64,000 nucleotides of DNA, taken from Tannerella sp. GTDB lineage: Bacteria > Bacteroidota > Bacteroidia > Bacteroidales > Tannerellaceae. Made by a program: the position numbers and the translations under genes. The notes beneath the pieces are model-generated. The model was not told the origin of the DNA. It searched no databases and saw only the letters and a program-made list of their open reading frames with translations. This document shows, one piece after another, positions 1 through 8,136 of this stretch. Every line of letters starts with the position of its first letter. The stretch's first letter is position 1. Location of the stretch: the NCBI GenBank assembly GCA_031285565.1, contig JAITVY010000035.1, forward strand, positions 186,001-250,000, read 5' to 3'.

Positions 1-138
1 TTCACCATCCTTATCTTTAAATCCGATCAACTCCTCATCTTCCGGATTGCCAAAAGCATACCATGTACCGGCTTGCTGTGCTGACAAATTCGTATGTATG
101 GCAAAGAAAAAAACGATTATACAATTTATATATTTCAT
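1..138 (-). CDS. N-terminus of a secreted protein, cut by window edge
   Basis: The complement of 138-136 is an ATG, and the frame stays open to the window edge (46 codons). The product starts with a typical signal peptide (MKYINCIIVFFFAIHTNLSAQ) and continues TWYAFGNPEDEELIGFKDKDG. The phrase IGFKDKDG resembles the start of WG/KWG-type repeat proteins of Bacteroidales, but only about 25 mature residues are visible, so this is a weak suggestion. It lies downstream of the lipoprotein cluster on the same strand, 108 bp after the last gene, so it may or may not belong to that operon. Confidence 0.6.
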   Translation of the reverse strand, partial: MKYINCIIVFFFAIHTNLSAQQAGTWYAFGNPEDEELIGFKDKDGE

Positions 139-246
139 ATTCAAAAGTCTAAAGAAGTCTTATTCCAAGCGCTTCCAATGGTAAAAAAATATATTTTCAC
201 GGATTATTTTAATCGTAAATTCGCATTTTCATCTTCTTTTAAACGA

Positions 247-825
247 TTAATAAGGCAACCGGAATCCAATGGGTATTGTATATTGAACTCGCACAACCTC
301 TCCTTGATATTTTCCCGGTTTCCATTTCGGCATACCTTTTATAATTCTTATAGCCTCTTTATCCAAATCCGGATCAATTGCACGAAGGATCTCAAGCCCG
401 CTCAAACTTCCGTCTTTTTCTACAATTACAGATAGAACTACTCTTCCGGAAATTCCGTCTTCCAATGCCGCTTTTGGATATTTAATCCGTTTATGAATAT
501 ATTCTTTCATTTTATCTTCACCACCGGGAAATTCAGGAAGTTCATCGACAGTCTTATGGACATAGTTTTCGTCAGAAGGATCGCCTTCATCCGGTTCTTC
601 CGGCAGATTAGGAAGATAACAAGATACAGTAAACGAATCATCATCCGAACCCGAGGAAACAAGACACCCTTCATCCTGATCATTCTTCTTTATCATTTGG
701 CACGAAACCAATATTAACAATGATGTTCCCAGTAGTACTTTATACTTTGTCAAGAATCGGATCCCAATAGAGTCTGACAAAAACGAAATAATCCGATATA
801 AACTCTCAAAGATTTTTTTCTTCAT
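247..825 (-). CDS. Lipoprotein with TonB C-terminal domain (radical SAM-associated family)
   Basis: 192 aa. Residues 1-42 are the leader shared with the four sister genes: an amphipathic stretch (LYRIISFLSDSIGIRFL), a hydrophobic segment and a lipobox ending in LVSC, so it is probably a lipoprotein. A short linker contains a VSCY motif at about 70. Residues ~95-192 are a TonB C-terminal-like domain: PEFPGG, YPKAALEDGISGRVV, then KWKPGK and VQYTIPI. Such domains normally contact TonB-dependent receptors, but the N-terminal anchor of a TonB protein is replaced by the lipoprotein leader. The start ATG overlaps the previous stop by 4 nt, so the pair is translationally coupled. Confident about the domain, unsure about its role. 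Confidence 0.85.
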   Translation of the reverse strand: MKKKIFESLYRIISFLSDSIGIRFLTKYKVLLGTSLLILVSCQMIKKNDQDEGCLVSSGSDDDSFTVSCYLPNLPEEPDEGDPSDENYVHKTVDELPEFPGGEDKMKEYIHKRIKYPKAALEDGISGRVVLSVIVEKDGSLSGLEILRAIDPDLDKEAIRIIKGMPKWKPGKYQGEVVRVQYTIPIGFRLPY

Positions 826-1508
826 TTTTCTGTATTTATCTCCGGTAATTTGAATCGTATAGGTAATGTATATTCAACTCTGACTACTTTATCTCTCTGT
901 TCACCTGGTTTCCACTTCGGCATGCTGCGAATGATTCTTATTGCTTCTTTATCCAATGAGGCTGTAATACCACGTACAACTTCAATTGAGCTAAGACTTC
1001 CATCTTTTTCAATAATAAAAGAAACGACTACACGTCCCTGAATACTATCCTTTAATGCATCTTTAGGATATACCATTTTTTCCTGTATATAACTCATAAG
1101 CGCTTTGTCTCCGCCCGGAAATTCAGGCATCCATTCCACTGCAACATAAAAATCCGGAGCCGGTTCATAACATATCACTTCCGGTTCCGGGTCTCCTATT
1201 AATACATCATAGCACGAAACAATCAATTCATTAGAATCATAGGGTGTTTCTGCCGAAGTATTATGCACAATCTCTGAACTATTTGTAGATTGAATCTGTA
1301 CGGTATCTTCATATTCCGCAGGCACTTCATAACAAAGTATTTCTTCCGGGTTATCTTTTTTCGGATTCTGACAAGCACTTGTCAACACCAGTAAAGTTGT
1401 TCCTAACAAAACCTTATATTTCTTGAGATACCGGTTATCAAAGTAATTTGATAAGAATGATAAGACTTTATAAAAACAACTGTAAGTGATCCGTTTCATA
1501 TACTTCAA
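822..1508 (-). CDS. Lipoprotein with three CY motifs and TonB C-terminal domain
   Basis: 228 aa (or 225 aa from the second Met at 1499). It has the shared leader (YKVLSFLSNYFDNRYL, hydrophobic run, LTSAC lipobox at ~46). The linker of about 80 residues carries the Cys-Tyr motif three times (ILCY, VSCY, VICY), in acidic, Pro-rich sequence. Residues ~130-222 are a TonB C-terminal domain (MPEFPGG, YPKDALKDSIQGRVV, MPKWKPG, VEYTLPI). It starts 3 nt after the stop of the upstream 108-aa gene and overlaps the next gene by 4 nt. The repeated CY motif, preserved while the linker varies, is a candidate site for modification by the neighbouring radical SAM enzyme; that is inference. Confidence 0.85.
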   Translation of the reverse strand: MKYMKRITYSCFYKVLSFLSNYFDNRYLKKYKVLLGTTLLVLTSACQNPKKDNPEEILCYEVPAEYEDTVQIQSTNSSEIVHNTSAETPYDSNELIVSCYDVLIGDPEPEVICYEPAPDFYVAVEWMPEFPGGDKALMSYIQEKMVYPKDALKDSIQGRVVVSFIIEKDGSLSSIEVVRGITASLDKEAIRIIRSMPKWKPGEQRDKVVRVEYTLPIRFKLPEINTEK

Positions 1509-1511
1509 CTA

Positions 1512-1838
1512 TTATTCCGGCAAAGTATTCATTTCATCGGGAAGTTCAGGCATTTCTTCCCTTATATTATTGACTTCAGGTTCTGCAAGGGTAGATGCAT
1601 AGCATGTAACATCAAGCGGTTCGTCAGGTTGCGTCCTCTGTATTTCAATCGTATCATCCGGTGCTGATGGTTCATAACATGTTACCTGAATATGTCTTTT
1701 ACACCCTGGAGTCACATTTATCAGAACCAATAATGAAGTTCCTATTAATATCTTAGACTTTGTCAGATACCGGTTATCAAAGTAGTTTGACAAAAACGAC
1801 AAGACTTTATAAAAACACTGGTAAGTAATCAGTTTCAT
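1512..1838 (-). CDS. Small lipoprotein, radical SAM-associated family
   Basis: 108 aa. The leader is nearly identical to the 228-aa neighbour (FYKVLSFLSNYFDNRYLTK), followed by a hydrophobic segment and a lipobox-like VTPGC. The rest is short, acidic and Pro-rich, with two CY motifs (QVTCYEPSAPDD, DVTCYASTLAEPE). It ends REEMPELPDEMNTLPE, which resembles the first residues of the TonB-C domain (MPEFPGG) in its neighbours; it may be a version that lost that domain. It overlaps the upstream gene by 4 nt. No enzymatic domain is visible. Confidence 0.75.
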   Translation of the reverse strand: MKLITYQCFYKVLSFLSNYFDNRYLTKSKILIGTSLLVLINVTPGCKRHIQVTCYEPSAPDDTIEIQRTQPDEPLDVTCYASTLAEPEVNNIREEMPELPDEMNTLPE

Positions 1839-2098
1839 TGAATTTCAATCTCATCGAGTTCAGTTACTTCAATCGAAGTATCCGGAGCAGTCAATGACTG
1901 TATGTGTACGGAATCATCAGGAACATACATAAGATAGCATGTAACTTCCGGCTCATCCGAATCATTACTGCAACTGCTTGTTAAAACGATTAAAGCTGTC
2001 CCCAATGCTATCTTGACTTTTGTTAGAAGTCTATTGCTAAACCGATCCGACAGTATCGTCAAGCAATCATACAATTTTTGATAAATAGCTTTTTTCAT
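1835..2098 (-). CDS. Small lipoprotein, radical SAM-associated family
   Basis: 87 aa. Leader LYDCLTILSDRFSNRLLTK, hydrophobic segment IALGTALIVLTSSC with a clear lipobox, then a 44-residue acidic tail with one CY motif (EVTCYLMYVPDDSVHIQS). It is the first gene after the radical SAM gene (about 107 bp away) and overlaps the next lipoprotein gene by 4 nt. By layout (conserved leader, short variable tail, adjacent radical SAM/SPASM enzyme) it looks like a substrate. The family resembles the known rSAM/lipoprotein systems of Bacteroidales, though the classical members carry a YG motif where these carry CY. Confidence 0.75.
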   Translation of the reverse strand: MKKAIYQKLYDCLTILSDRFSNRLLTKVKIALGTALIVLTSSCSNDSDEPEVTCYLMYVPDDSVHIQSLTAPDTSIEVTELDEIEIQ

Positions 2099-2204
2099 AC
2101 GATTATTTATTTTTACATTAAAATAGTGTGGAACGCCGCATGAATAATCATTTGCCTATGGCGTAAGTCTTTAATTTTCATACTCTGTTTCATTACGGCA
2201 TATA

Positions 2205-3227
2205 TTATAAAAACGGTGAAACTTCTAATTGCCGAACAATTGGGTCTTCATTTTTTAATGAAAGGCCAATTTGTTCGGATGCAGCACGACACCCTCCCTT
2301 ACATTTGGTCAACCGGACACAATCCTTACAAAACGAAAGGTTCAGATCATCCCATTCGGCAATGTATGGATTAGCAAATATATCACTAAAGGATTGCTTA
2401 TATATATTCCCTACTACTACCGGCGAATGATTGCATAGCCGGAGATCGCCATCCAGGTTAAATGTCAATGGACGCTGATAAACATTGGAGGAACAGGATC
2501 CAAAACGTATATTTGGATAGTCTTCCGGATTCAACACACAATAAGGTGTACAGACACCTGAAAACAAATAGAGCTGATTATCTGCAGCAAACTGATTTAG
2601 CTTCCGGAAAGTTTCCTTTAACTGTAAAGCATTAGCCGAAAGATCCGGATGATGTAATCCTTCACCCCCAAGGTTATACCGGTTCACCATTATACTACGG
2701 ATTCCTTTCTGAAAGAAAAACCGTACTGTATCCTCCACATATTGATAGTTCAATGAAGTAATCACCACAACCGGAGTAACACGGATTCCATGATCCATCA
2801 TCAATTGCATATGTTTCATGGCATTTTCCCATGCACCTGGTGTTCCTGTAATACGGTCATGCACTTCAGGGAGTGATGCATGGATTGAGAACTCCATCAT
2901 GTCCACCTGCATTTTGGTTAACCGTCTATAAACAGCCAACGGTCCGTTCCCATTCGTAATAATCGTGACCCGCTTTCCTTTCAGTTTAGCATGCAGTACA
3001 AGTTCTACCAAACGGTCACTAATCGTTGGTTCACCACCTGTAAAAGTAACATTTTCAACAGTAGTCTTTTTTATCAGGTGATCCAATAACCGGAATGCTT
3101 TTTTGTATGAAACAGTTCCGCCTATATTTTCTCCATCATGCCGCCACCAGTTATAGCAATGCATGCACCGGAGATTACATGCCGGTGTTAATTCTACAAT
3201 TGCATATTTCAAATAATCAGCCGCCAT
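2205..3227 (-). CDS. Radical SAM/SPASM maturase of an rSAM/lipoprotein system
   Basis: 340 aa. The radical SAM cluster motif CxxxCxxC is C17-C21-C24 (ACNLRCMHC), followed by the GGEP motif at 64-67 and the TNGNG strand at ~91. The C-terminal half has SPASM-type cysteines (C226, C230, C245, C265, C300, C303, C309, C313; FCKDC and KCKGGC), suggesting auxiliary Fe-S clusters as in peptide-modifying enzymes. It is flanked on the same strand by five lipoproteins with a common leader, which are the likely substrates. This matches the general rSAM/lipoprotein arrangement of Bacteroidales; the modification is unknown. The start MAADYLKY is the only Met before the cluster motif. Confidence 0.9.
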   Translation of the reverse strand: MAADYLKYAIVELTPACNLRCMHCYNWWRHDGENIGGTVSYKKAFRLLDHLIKKTTVENVTFTGGEPTISDRLVELVLHAKLKGKRVTIITNGNGPLAVYRRLTKMQVDMMEFSIHASLPEVHDRITGTPGAWENAMKHMQLMMDHGIRVTPVVVITSLNYQYVEDTVRFFFQKGIRSIMVNRYNLGGEGLHHPDLSANALQLKETFRKLNQFAADNQLYLFSGVCTPYCVLNPEDYPNIRFGSCSSNVYQRPLTFNLDGDLRLCNHSPVVVGNIYKQSFSDIFANPYIAEWDDLNLSFCKDCVRLTKCKGGCRAASEQIGLSLKNEDPIVRQLEVSPFL

Positions 3228-3377
3228 ATTGTATCCGGTTTTATATCAATTACAGGTCTGTATTTATATAGATGCATCAAATCTAAAAAATGCATAGGTA
3301 AAATATACACATTTAACATATATTATCCATAAACTAAGTAACTGTCAGGAATTTTACAATAATTAATTTTATCGTGT

Positions 3378-3385
3378 CAAATATA
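3378..3385 (-). promoter_or_regulatory. Possible -7 promoter element for the radical SAM unit
   Basis: The complement reads TATATTTG, an exact match to the Bacteroidetes -7 consensus TAnnTTTG, in the 213-bp gap between the first lipoprotein gene and the radical SAM gene. It would place a start of transcription about 140 nt upstream of the radical SAM ATG. No clear -33 element was seen. Confidence 0.4.
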
Positions 3386-3440
3386 TATTTTTCATGGATA
3401 CTTTTATAGTTATTCCGGGACAGATTTTTATCGTTAAAAT

Positions 3441-3710
3441 TTAAACAGTTTCTTGATTTTCTTCTATAAAATGAACTGCTTCTACTGAAGGAGACGGAGT
3501 TAAAGGAGATATTTCTATAGTTTCTTTTGGAGGAGCCGGATCATAACACATGAGTTCCGGCTCTTCATCATCTTCTTTACTACAACTACTGGTCAGGACA
3601 ATCAATGCCGTCCCCAATAAAATCTTACACTTTACGAGAAAACGATTATTAAAGTGATTCGATAATGACAGGAATACCTGGTATAGACCATGATAAACGG
3701 ACTTCTTCAT
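3441..3710 (-). CDS. Small lipoprotein, radical SAM-associated family
   Basis: 89 aa, the first gene of the cluster. Leader LYQVFLSLSNHFNNRFLVK, hydrophobic segment ILLGTALIVLTSSC with lipobox, then a 46-residue acidic, Pro-rich tail with one CY motif (ELMCYDPAPPKETIEIS). It is closest to the 87-aa gene beyond the radical SAM gene, so precursors of the same type sit on both sides of the enzyme. Likely exported to the membrane and modified at the tail; modification is inferred from gene order only. Confidence 0.75.
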   Translation of the reverse strand: MKKSVYHGLYQVFLSLSNHFNNRFLVKCKILLGTALIVLTSSCSKEDDEEPELMCYDPAPPKETIEISPLTPSPSVEAVHFIEENQETV

Positions 3711-3978
3711 ATGATAAGATTTTATTTTTACGCTAAAGATGATACAACTTTCTATTTAGTATAGATGCAGAAATAAGCGAATTCGTTGCATCACTATTGC
3801 AAAAAAGTATCATCATACATTTTTATTTATCAAACGGGATATATTTACAAGCACAGTGTATTTAACTCTTATATACTTTCCTGCGAACTCACACGGCTCC
3901 AAACCAGACAAGTTTTTTTGCTTTTATGGAAAATACCATCAAAAGTCATCATATTTGTATAACAAAAAACAATGCCAT

Positions 3979-5058
3979 ATGAGATTCGTATTTTTAATAC
4001 CTCTTCTTATGACACTTCTTTCCTGTAGCAAAGAGGAGCCTGTTCAGTTCTACACATCACCTTTTTATTATTATTCGGAAGATAATTCGAAAATATTATA
4101 TAATGCAAAAGAAAACGATGGACCGCTCACATTCTTCTTTAGAAGAGGGGATTATAAAGAAGTAACCACAGATGTAGACAATTTTACTGTTCTCAGCCGG
4201 TATTACGGTAAAGATGCCACCCATGTGTATTATAAATACACAGCTATAGAAAATGTAGATGCTGAATCTTTTACATGGGATGGATATCTGTCCGTATCAA
4301 AAGACAAAAATCATGTATATTTTCCCGAGCCGGAAACAAATGCAAACCGGTTAAAAGTAGTAAAAGATGCAGACCCCGAAACATATGAGAAAGTAGAAAT
4401 ATTACATCATGATTGCCTAAAATGGTATCAGGATAAAGATCATTATTTCTATAATCATATAAAAGTGGATGCCGATAAAGAAACAATGTCATTCGAAGCG
4501 CCATATCTTCCATTTGATAAACAATATATTTTTTCTGTAGAAAACGGCATCGTACGTAAGATAAAATATACAGGCCAAATAACCGTATTGGATAATCACT
4601 TAATACGGGACAGCCTTGTATACTACTTTAATGCCGGTTGTGACAGCTTGACCCGGAAAATACCATACGAAGATCCCGACCGGTATAAATCTTACTATTC
4701 ATTTGATGAACGTATTTTCCGGATTGATAATTCGATATACATCAGGGGATTGGTATTTCTTGCCCATATAGTAGATGCAAATACCTTTGAAGTTCTGGAT
4801 TATCCATATTGCAAAGATAATAATCATGTATATTATGGAGAGAAGCTAATCACGGATGCTGATCCGGAGACATTTGAGGTCTTAAGTCCAAAATACGCAA
4901 AAGACAAAAACCATGTTTACGATGAGGGAGAATTACTGCCGGATTATACACCCGATGAATTTGAAGAAGACTCATGGGGAAGATTTCCTACTGAAAAAGA
5001 TTATGGCAAAGCACCTCCCAGAAGCAGAAGCAGTAGTAGTTGGGATGATGATGACTGA
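3979..5058 (+). CDS. DKNYY-repeat lipoprotein
   Basis: The frame is open from 3856, but the ATG at 3979 gives a clean lipoprotein signal (MRFVFLIPLLMTLLSCSKEE, lipidated Cys16), so that start is preferred (359 aa). The body holds several copies of the DKNYY-family motif: KDATHVYYK, KDKNHVYF, KDKDHYFYN, KDNNHVYYGEKL and KDKNHVYDEG, each followed by a DADPETFE-like phrase. These repeats are known from surface or periplasmic proteins of unknown function. The C-terminus is a run of Ser and Asp after an Arg-Ser stretch. It is transcribed away from the lipoprotein cluster; no enzyme function is visible. Confidence 0.8.
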   Translation: MRFVFLIPLLMTLLSCSKEEPVQFYTSPFYYYSEDNSKILYNAKENDGPLTFFFRRGDYKEVTTDVDNFTVLSRYYGKDATHVYYKYTAIENVDAESFTWDGYLSVSKDKNHVYFPEPETNANRLKVVKDADPETYEKVEILHHDCLKWYQDKDHYFYNHIKVDADKETMSFEAPYLPFDKQYIFSVENGIVRKIKYTGQITVLDNHLIRDSLVYYFNAGCDSLTRKIPYEDPDRYKSYYSFDERIFRIDNSIYIRGLVFLAHIVDANTFEVLDYPYCKDNNHVYYGEKLITDADPETFEVLSPKYAKDKNHVYDEGELLPDYTPDEFEEDSWGRFPTEKDYGKAPPRSRSSSSWDDDD

Positions 5059-5111
5059 ATTAAGAAATGATAGAGCTAAAAAATAAATCTCTATAGTAAA
5101 ACAAAATATAT

Positions 5112-5119
5112 TATTTTTG
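5112..5119 (+). promoter_or_regulatory. Possible -7 promoter element for the GH43 gene
   Basis: TATTTTTG fits TAnnTTTG, about 110 nt upstream of the GH43 ATG. It would give a long leader containing a small hairpin (TTCGT...ACGAA at 5143-5157). No convincing -33 box is seen. Confidence 0.35.
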
Positions 5120-5228
5120 CAGTATTGAAATCATCATTAGGTTCGTATGAAACGAAATATGTAAATTAATGGTTAATCACTCGTTAGATTCGTACCATGC
5201 AGCCTAAGTGTAAAAAATAAAATATCGC

Positions 5229-6353
5229 ATGAAAAACTATCTTATCGCAACATCGTACTTGCTAGCGGCAATATTGTTCTTTGCTTGTTCGGAGAAAAAA
5301 TCCACCTCATTTACACCGAGTGAAATATGGCCGGATAATAACGGAGTACACATCAATGCACACGGTGGAGGAATCCTGCAAATGGGTGACATTTACTATT
5401 GGTTTGGTGAACATAAAACCGGAGGCGAAGCCGGAAACAAAGCATTGGTAGGTGTACATTGCTATTCGTCAAAAGACCTTTACAACTGGAAAGACGAAGG
5501 AATTGCATTAAGTGTCATAGAAGACGATACAACTCATAGCATCACTAAAGGCTGTATTTTGGAACGTCCGAAAGTCATCTACAACAAAAAAAATAACAAC
5601 TATGTAATGTGGTTCCATCTGGAACCAATCGGAGCCGGATATACAGGGGCGTTAAGCGGTATAGCAGTCAGCGATAAACCTGCCGGACCATACAAATTTA
5701 TCAAAGCCATACGTCCCAATGCCGGTCATTGGCCAATCAATGTGTCGGATATTCATAAATCAGATAATATCCCATCTGCCGGACAACGATTCAGCGGAGG
5801 TGAACTACCGGCACATCCGGATTCATTAAATCTGCTTGGTCGCGACATGCCGGGAGGACAAATGGCACGCGATATGAATCTGTTTGTTGACGACAACGGC
5901 AAAGCATATCATATTTATTCTTCGGAAGAAAACAGTACACTTCATATTTCCGAACTGAATGAAGACTATACGGATTGTTCGGGTAAATATGCGCGCTTTT
6001 TCCCCGGTCGTTTTATGGAAGCGCCGGCTATGTTCAAAAAAGACGGTAAATACTACCTGATCATGTCGGGCTGTACAGGTTGGGCACCCAATGCAGGACG
6101 ATCGGCTATAGCCTCATCCATCTGGGGACCATGGGAAGAACTGGAAAATCCGTTTACCGGTGAAGGAGCCGATCTTTCTTTCCGTTCACAAAGCACATAT
6201 GTACTGCCTGTTCCGGGAACGACCGATCGTTTTATATACATGGGCGACCGCTGGACACCCAAAGACGCTATTGACGGACGTTACATTTGGCTTCCGATAC
6301 TTTTCGATGGGAACCAACCGGTGATTGAATGGGTTGACGAATGGAGTTACTGA
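5229..6353 (+). CDS. GH43-family glycoside hydrolase lipoprotein
   Basis: 374 aa with an SPII signal (LLAAILFFACSEKK). It is a five-bladed-propeller GH43-type enzyme: the start of the domain has INAHGGGILQMGDIYYWFGE, and the probable general acid lies in LERPKVIYN. The AHGGGIL..YYW.GE phrase with an E-R-P-K-V-I-Y-N motif is typical of the GH43 branch containing exo-beta-1,3-galactanases, so a galactan side activity is plausible; the exact substrate is not determinable. It ends at a hairpin shared with the convergent HdeD-like gene. No SusC/D pair is adjacent, so it may serve a distant locus. Confidence 0.8.
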   Translation: MKNYLIATSYLLAAILFFACSEKKSTSFTPSEIWPDNNGVHINAHGGGILQMGDIYYWFGEHKTGGEAGNKALVGVHCYSSKDLYNWKDEGIALSVIEDDTTHSITKGCILERPKVIYNKKNNNYVMWFHLEPIGAGYTGALSGIAVSDKPAGPYKFIKAIRPNAGHWPINVSDIHKSDNIPSAGQRFSGGELPAHPDSLNLLGRDMPGGQMARDMNLFVDDNGKAYHIYSSEENSTLHISELNEDYTDCSGKYARFFPGRFMEAPAMFKKDGKYYLIMSGCTGWAPNAGRSAIASSIWGPWEELENPFTGEGADLSFRSQSTYVLPVPGTTDRFIYMGDRWTPKDAIDGRYIWLPILFDGNQPVIEWVDEWSY

Positions 6354-6364
6354 GATAATAAAAA

Positions 6365-6396
6365 AGTGTCAGCCAGGAATAAATCCAGCTGACACT
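6365..6396. terminator. Hairpin between convergent genes
   Basis: A 9-bp perfect stem, AGTGTCAGC / GCTGACACT, with a 14-nt loop, 12 bp after the GH43 stop and 54 bp before the end of the convergent HdeD-like gene. It has AAAAA on the left (U-run for the minus strand) but no long T-run on the right, so it is a better terminator for the minus strand. Confidence 0.6.
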
Positions 6397-6449
6397 CCTC
6401 ATTTCATCATGTACAACCCTTAGTGAGACATCGCATGACCACAATTCTA

Positions 6450-7025
6450 TCATTCTTTCATATCTTTTCCAATACGTTTTAATTCAAATGCTAAAGCTAT
6501 ACGATATATTCCATAAAACAAGAATGATATTCCAACATATATAGTTAGAAAAACACCCCCGAATAACGGGCTCATAAAGAATATAAATGAAAAGAGCAGA
6601 CTCAAAATACTAAATGCAAGTAGCCATCCCCAACCCTTAACACCATACCTCTGCAATTCACATGATTCACCAATCCCCATAACGGACCGGAAAAGTATCC
6701 AGAAACCAATCATGTAAACAAGAATGTTTGTCACTAACGGAAGCGGCGTTGCAAGCAATAAAATGCCTAAAAGCAATTCCAGGATACCACCAGCCAGGCT
6801 CCATCCCCAGCCATCCATATATTTCCGGTTAGATACGGCAAAAACAATATCAAAAATACCACCTAACATAAGGAGTATTATAAAGACATTTGTAATTGCA
6901 ATAAGAGAACTTACCGGAGTAACAATGCAACAAATACCGGCTACTATTCCAAGAACACCGATCAGCAATGAAATCCACCAGTATTTCACTGCTTTTTTTA
7001 CTGAATTCATTAAATCATTAATCAT
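6450..7025 (-). CDS. HdeD-like (DUF308) membrane protein
   Basis: 191 aa with about six hydrophobic segments in three similar pairs, each with a short G/W-rich turn (DGWGWSLAGGILELLLGILLLATPLPL; VKGWGWLLAFSILSLLF; LLIGVLGIVAGICCIVTPVS). This is the internal-repeat pattern of the HdeD family of inner-membrane proteins, linked in E. coli to acid resistance. Divergently transcribed from the AraC regulator across a 142-bp gap, which makes it a likely target of that regulator. Role in this organism unknown. Confidence 0.85.
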   Translation of the reverse strand: MINDLMNSVKKAVKYWWISLLIGVLGIVAGICCIVTPVSSLIAITNVFIILLMLGGIFDIVFAVSNRKYMDGWGWSLAGGILELLLGILLLATPLPLVTNILVYMIGFWILFRSVMGIGESCELQRYGVKGWGWLLAFSILSLLFSFIFFMSPLFGGVFLTIYVGISFLFYGIYRIALAFELKRIGKDMKE

Positions 7026-7067
7026 AACTATTTCAATTTTAAATTAAACATCTCAAACATCTTTTAT

Positions 7068-7120
7068 GCAAAGATCGTCACGTTCAACTATTTTATTATA
7101 GCCGTTCAAGTTGCAAAGAT
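7068..7120. promoter_or_regulatory. Paired sites in the HdeD / AraC divergent promoter region
   Basis: The 8-mer GCAAAGAT occurs at 7068-7075 and 7113-7120, and the 6-mer GTTCAA at 7082-7087 and 7104-7109, within the divergent intergenic region. The complement of the 8-mer, ATCTTTGC, resembles the -7 element and could serve as the hdeD-like promoter. The repeated GTTCAA could be half-sites for the AraC-type regulator. Sequence evidence only. Confidence 0.35.
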
Positions 7121-7167
7121 GTCCGGAATTTCTTTTTTTTGCAGATGCTAACTAAAACCTAAATACG

Positions 7168-8037
7168 ATGGAAGTATATTCGCAACATAAAAAGGAAAAA
7201 GTCATTCAGTTAGAAGATGATTTTGCTATTAAGAATTTTGTACTGGTTGAACAATCTGAAATACCGAGAACAGAATCTCTTAAAAGTCCCTTGATGTTTA
7301 ACGGATTTATTTTCGGAGTCTGTATTAAAGGGCATTTACAATTCAGGATCAATCACAAAACACACGATCTAACCGAAAATGAAATATTTACTATACTTCC
7401 GAACCAGATATTCAAAATAATACAGGATTCTCCGGACTTAATGATAGAAACTCTTTTTTTATCAACCGATTATACACTCCGGTTTCCCTTTCCTAAAAAT
7501 TTCAATCTATTAAAAAAAATAGATGATTACCCCACACAAAAAGTACCTGATGAAGAAATACACAATATTCTGGAAATCCATTCTATAATAACTAAGCATC
7601 ATCAAAATGAGCAGAATACATACAAAGACATGATGATAAGCGGGTTCATCTATGCTTTACTAATGGAAATAGCCTATTTATATGAAAGTTCAGCAGTCAG
7701 GATACCAAAAACTCTTTCAAGGCAGGAAGTCCTTACGGATATGTTTTTCAAAATACTGCTGGAACATTATATAGAAGAAAGAAGCGTTGCTTTTTATGCG
7801 GAACAGCTTTGCCTGACACCAAAGTATCTTTCCATGGCAGTAAAAAAAGTTACCGGACATTCCATCATTGACTGGATTAATGAGGCGGTAATTATTGAAG
7901 CAAAAAAACGTTTAAAGACAACAGCGCATACTGTTCTCCAAATATCAGAAGAGTTGAATTTCCCGAACCCGTCTTTCTTTGGGCGCTTTTTCAAACAATA
8001 CGTGGGAATAACTCCGTTGGAATACCGGAACCAATAA
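7168..8037 (+). CDS. AraC-family transcriptional regulator
   Basis: 289 aa. Residues ~1-160 form a cupin-like sensing domain (FIFGVCIKGHLQFRIN, ENEIFTILPNQIF); residues ~200-289 carry the double helix-turn-helix of AraC proteins (SVAFYAEQLCLTPKYLSMAVKKVTG, then VLQISEELNFPNPSFFGRFFKQYVGITPLEYR). The C-terminal phrase PSFFGRFFKQYVGITPLEYR is diagnostic. It is divergent from the HdeD-like gene and ends at a CCCTAAA..AGGG hairpin repeat. Ligand unknown. Confidence 0.92.
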   Translation: MEVYSQHKKEKVIQLEDDFAIKNFVLVEQSEIPRTESLKSPLMFNGFIFGVCIKGHLQFRINHKTHDLTENEIFTILPNQIFKIIQDSPDLMIETLFLSTDYTLRFPFPKNFNLLKKIDDYPTQKVPDEEIHNILEIHSIITKHHQNEQNTYKDMMISGFIYALLMEIAYLYESSAVRIPKTLSRQEVLTDMFFKILLEHYIEERSVAFYAEQLCLTPKYLSMAVKKVTGHSIIDWINEAVIIEAKKRLKTTAHTVLQISEELNFPNPSFFGRFFKQYVGITPLEYRNQ

Positions 8038-8040
8038 GAA

Positions 8041-8065
8041 ACCCTAAATCCCTAAAGGGACTTAA
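8041..8065 (+). terminator. CCC/GGG hairpin repeat after the AraC gene
   Basis: TCCC-TAAA-GGGA inside the phrase CCTAAATCCCTAAAGGGACTT. A related phrase occurs inverted at 8143-8170. Such CCCTAAA / AGGG phrases are common between Bacteroidetes genes and probably act as weak terminators. Confidence 0.5.
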
Positions 8066-8136
8066 GAGAGGAAAATTCAAAGGGAATTAGAGCGAAATGG
8101 AAATCAGCCATAGACAAAAGGAAAAAGAATTTTCAA

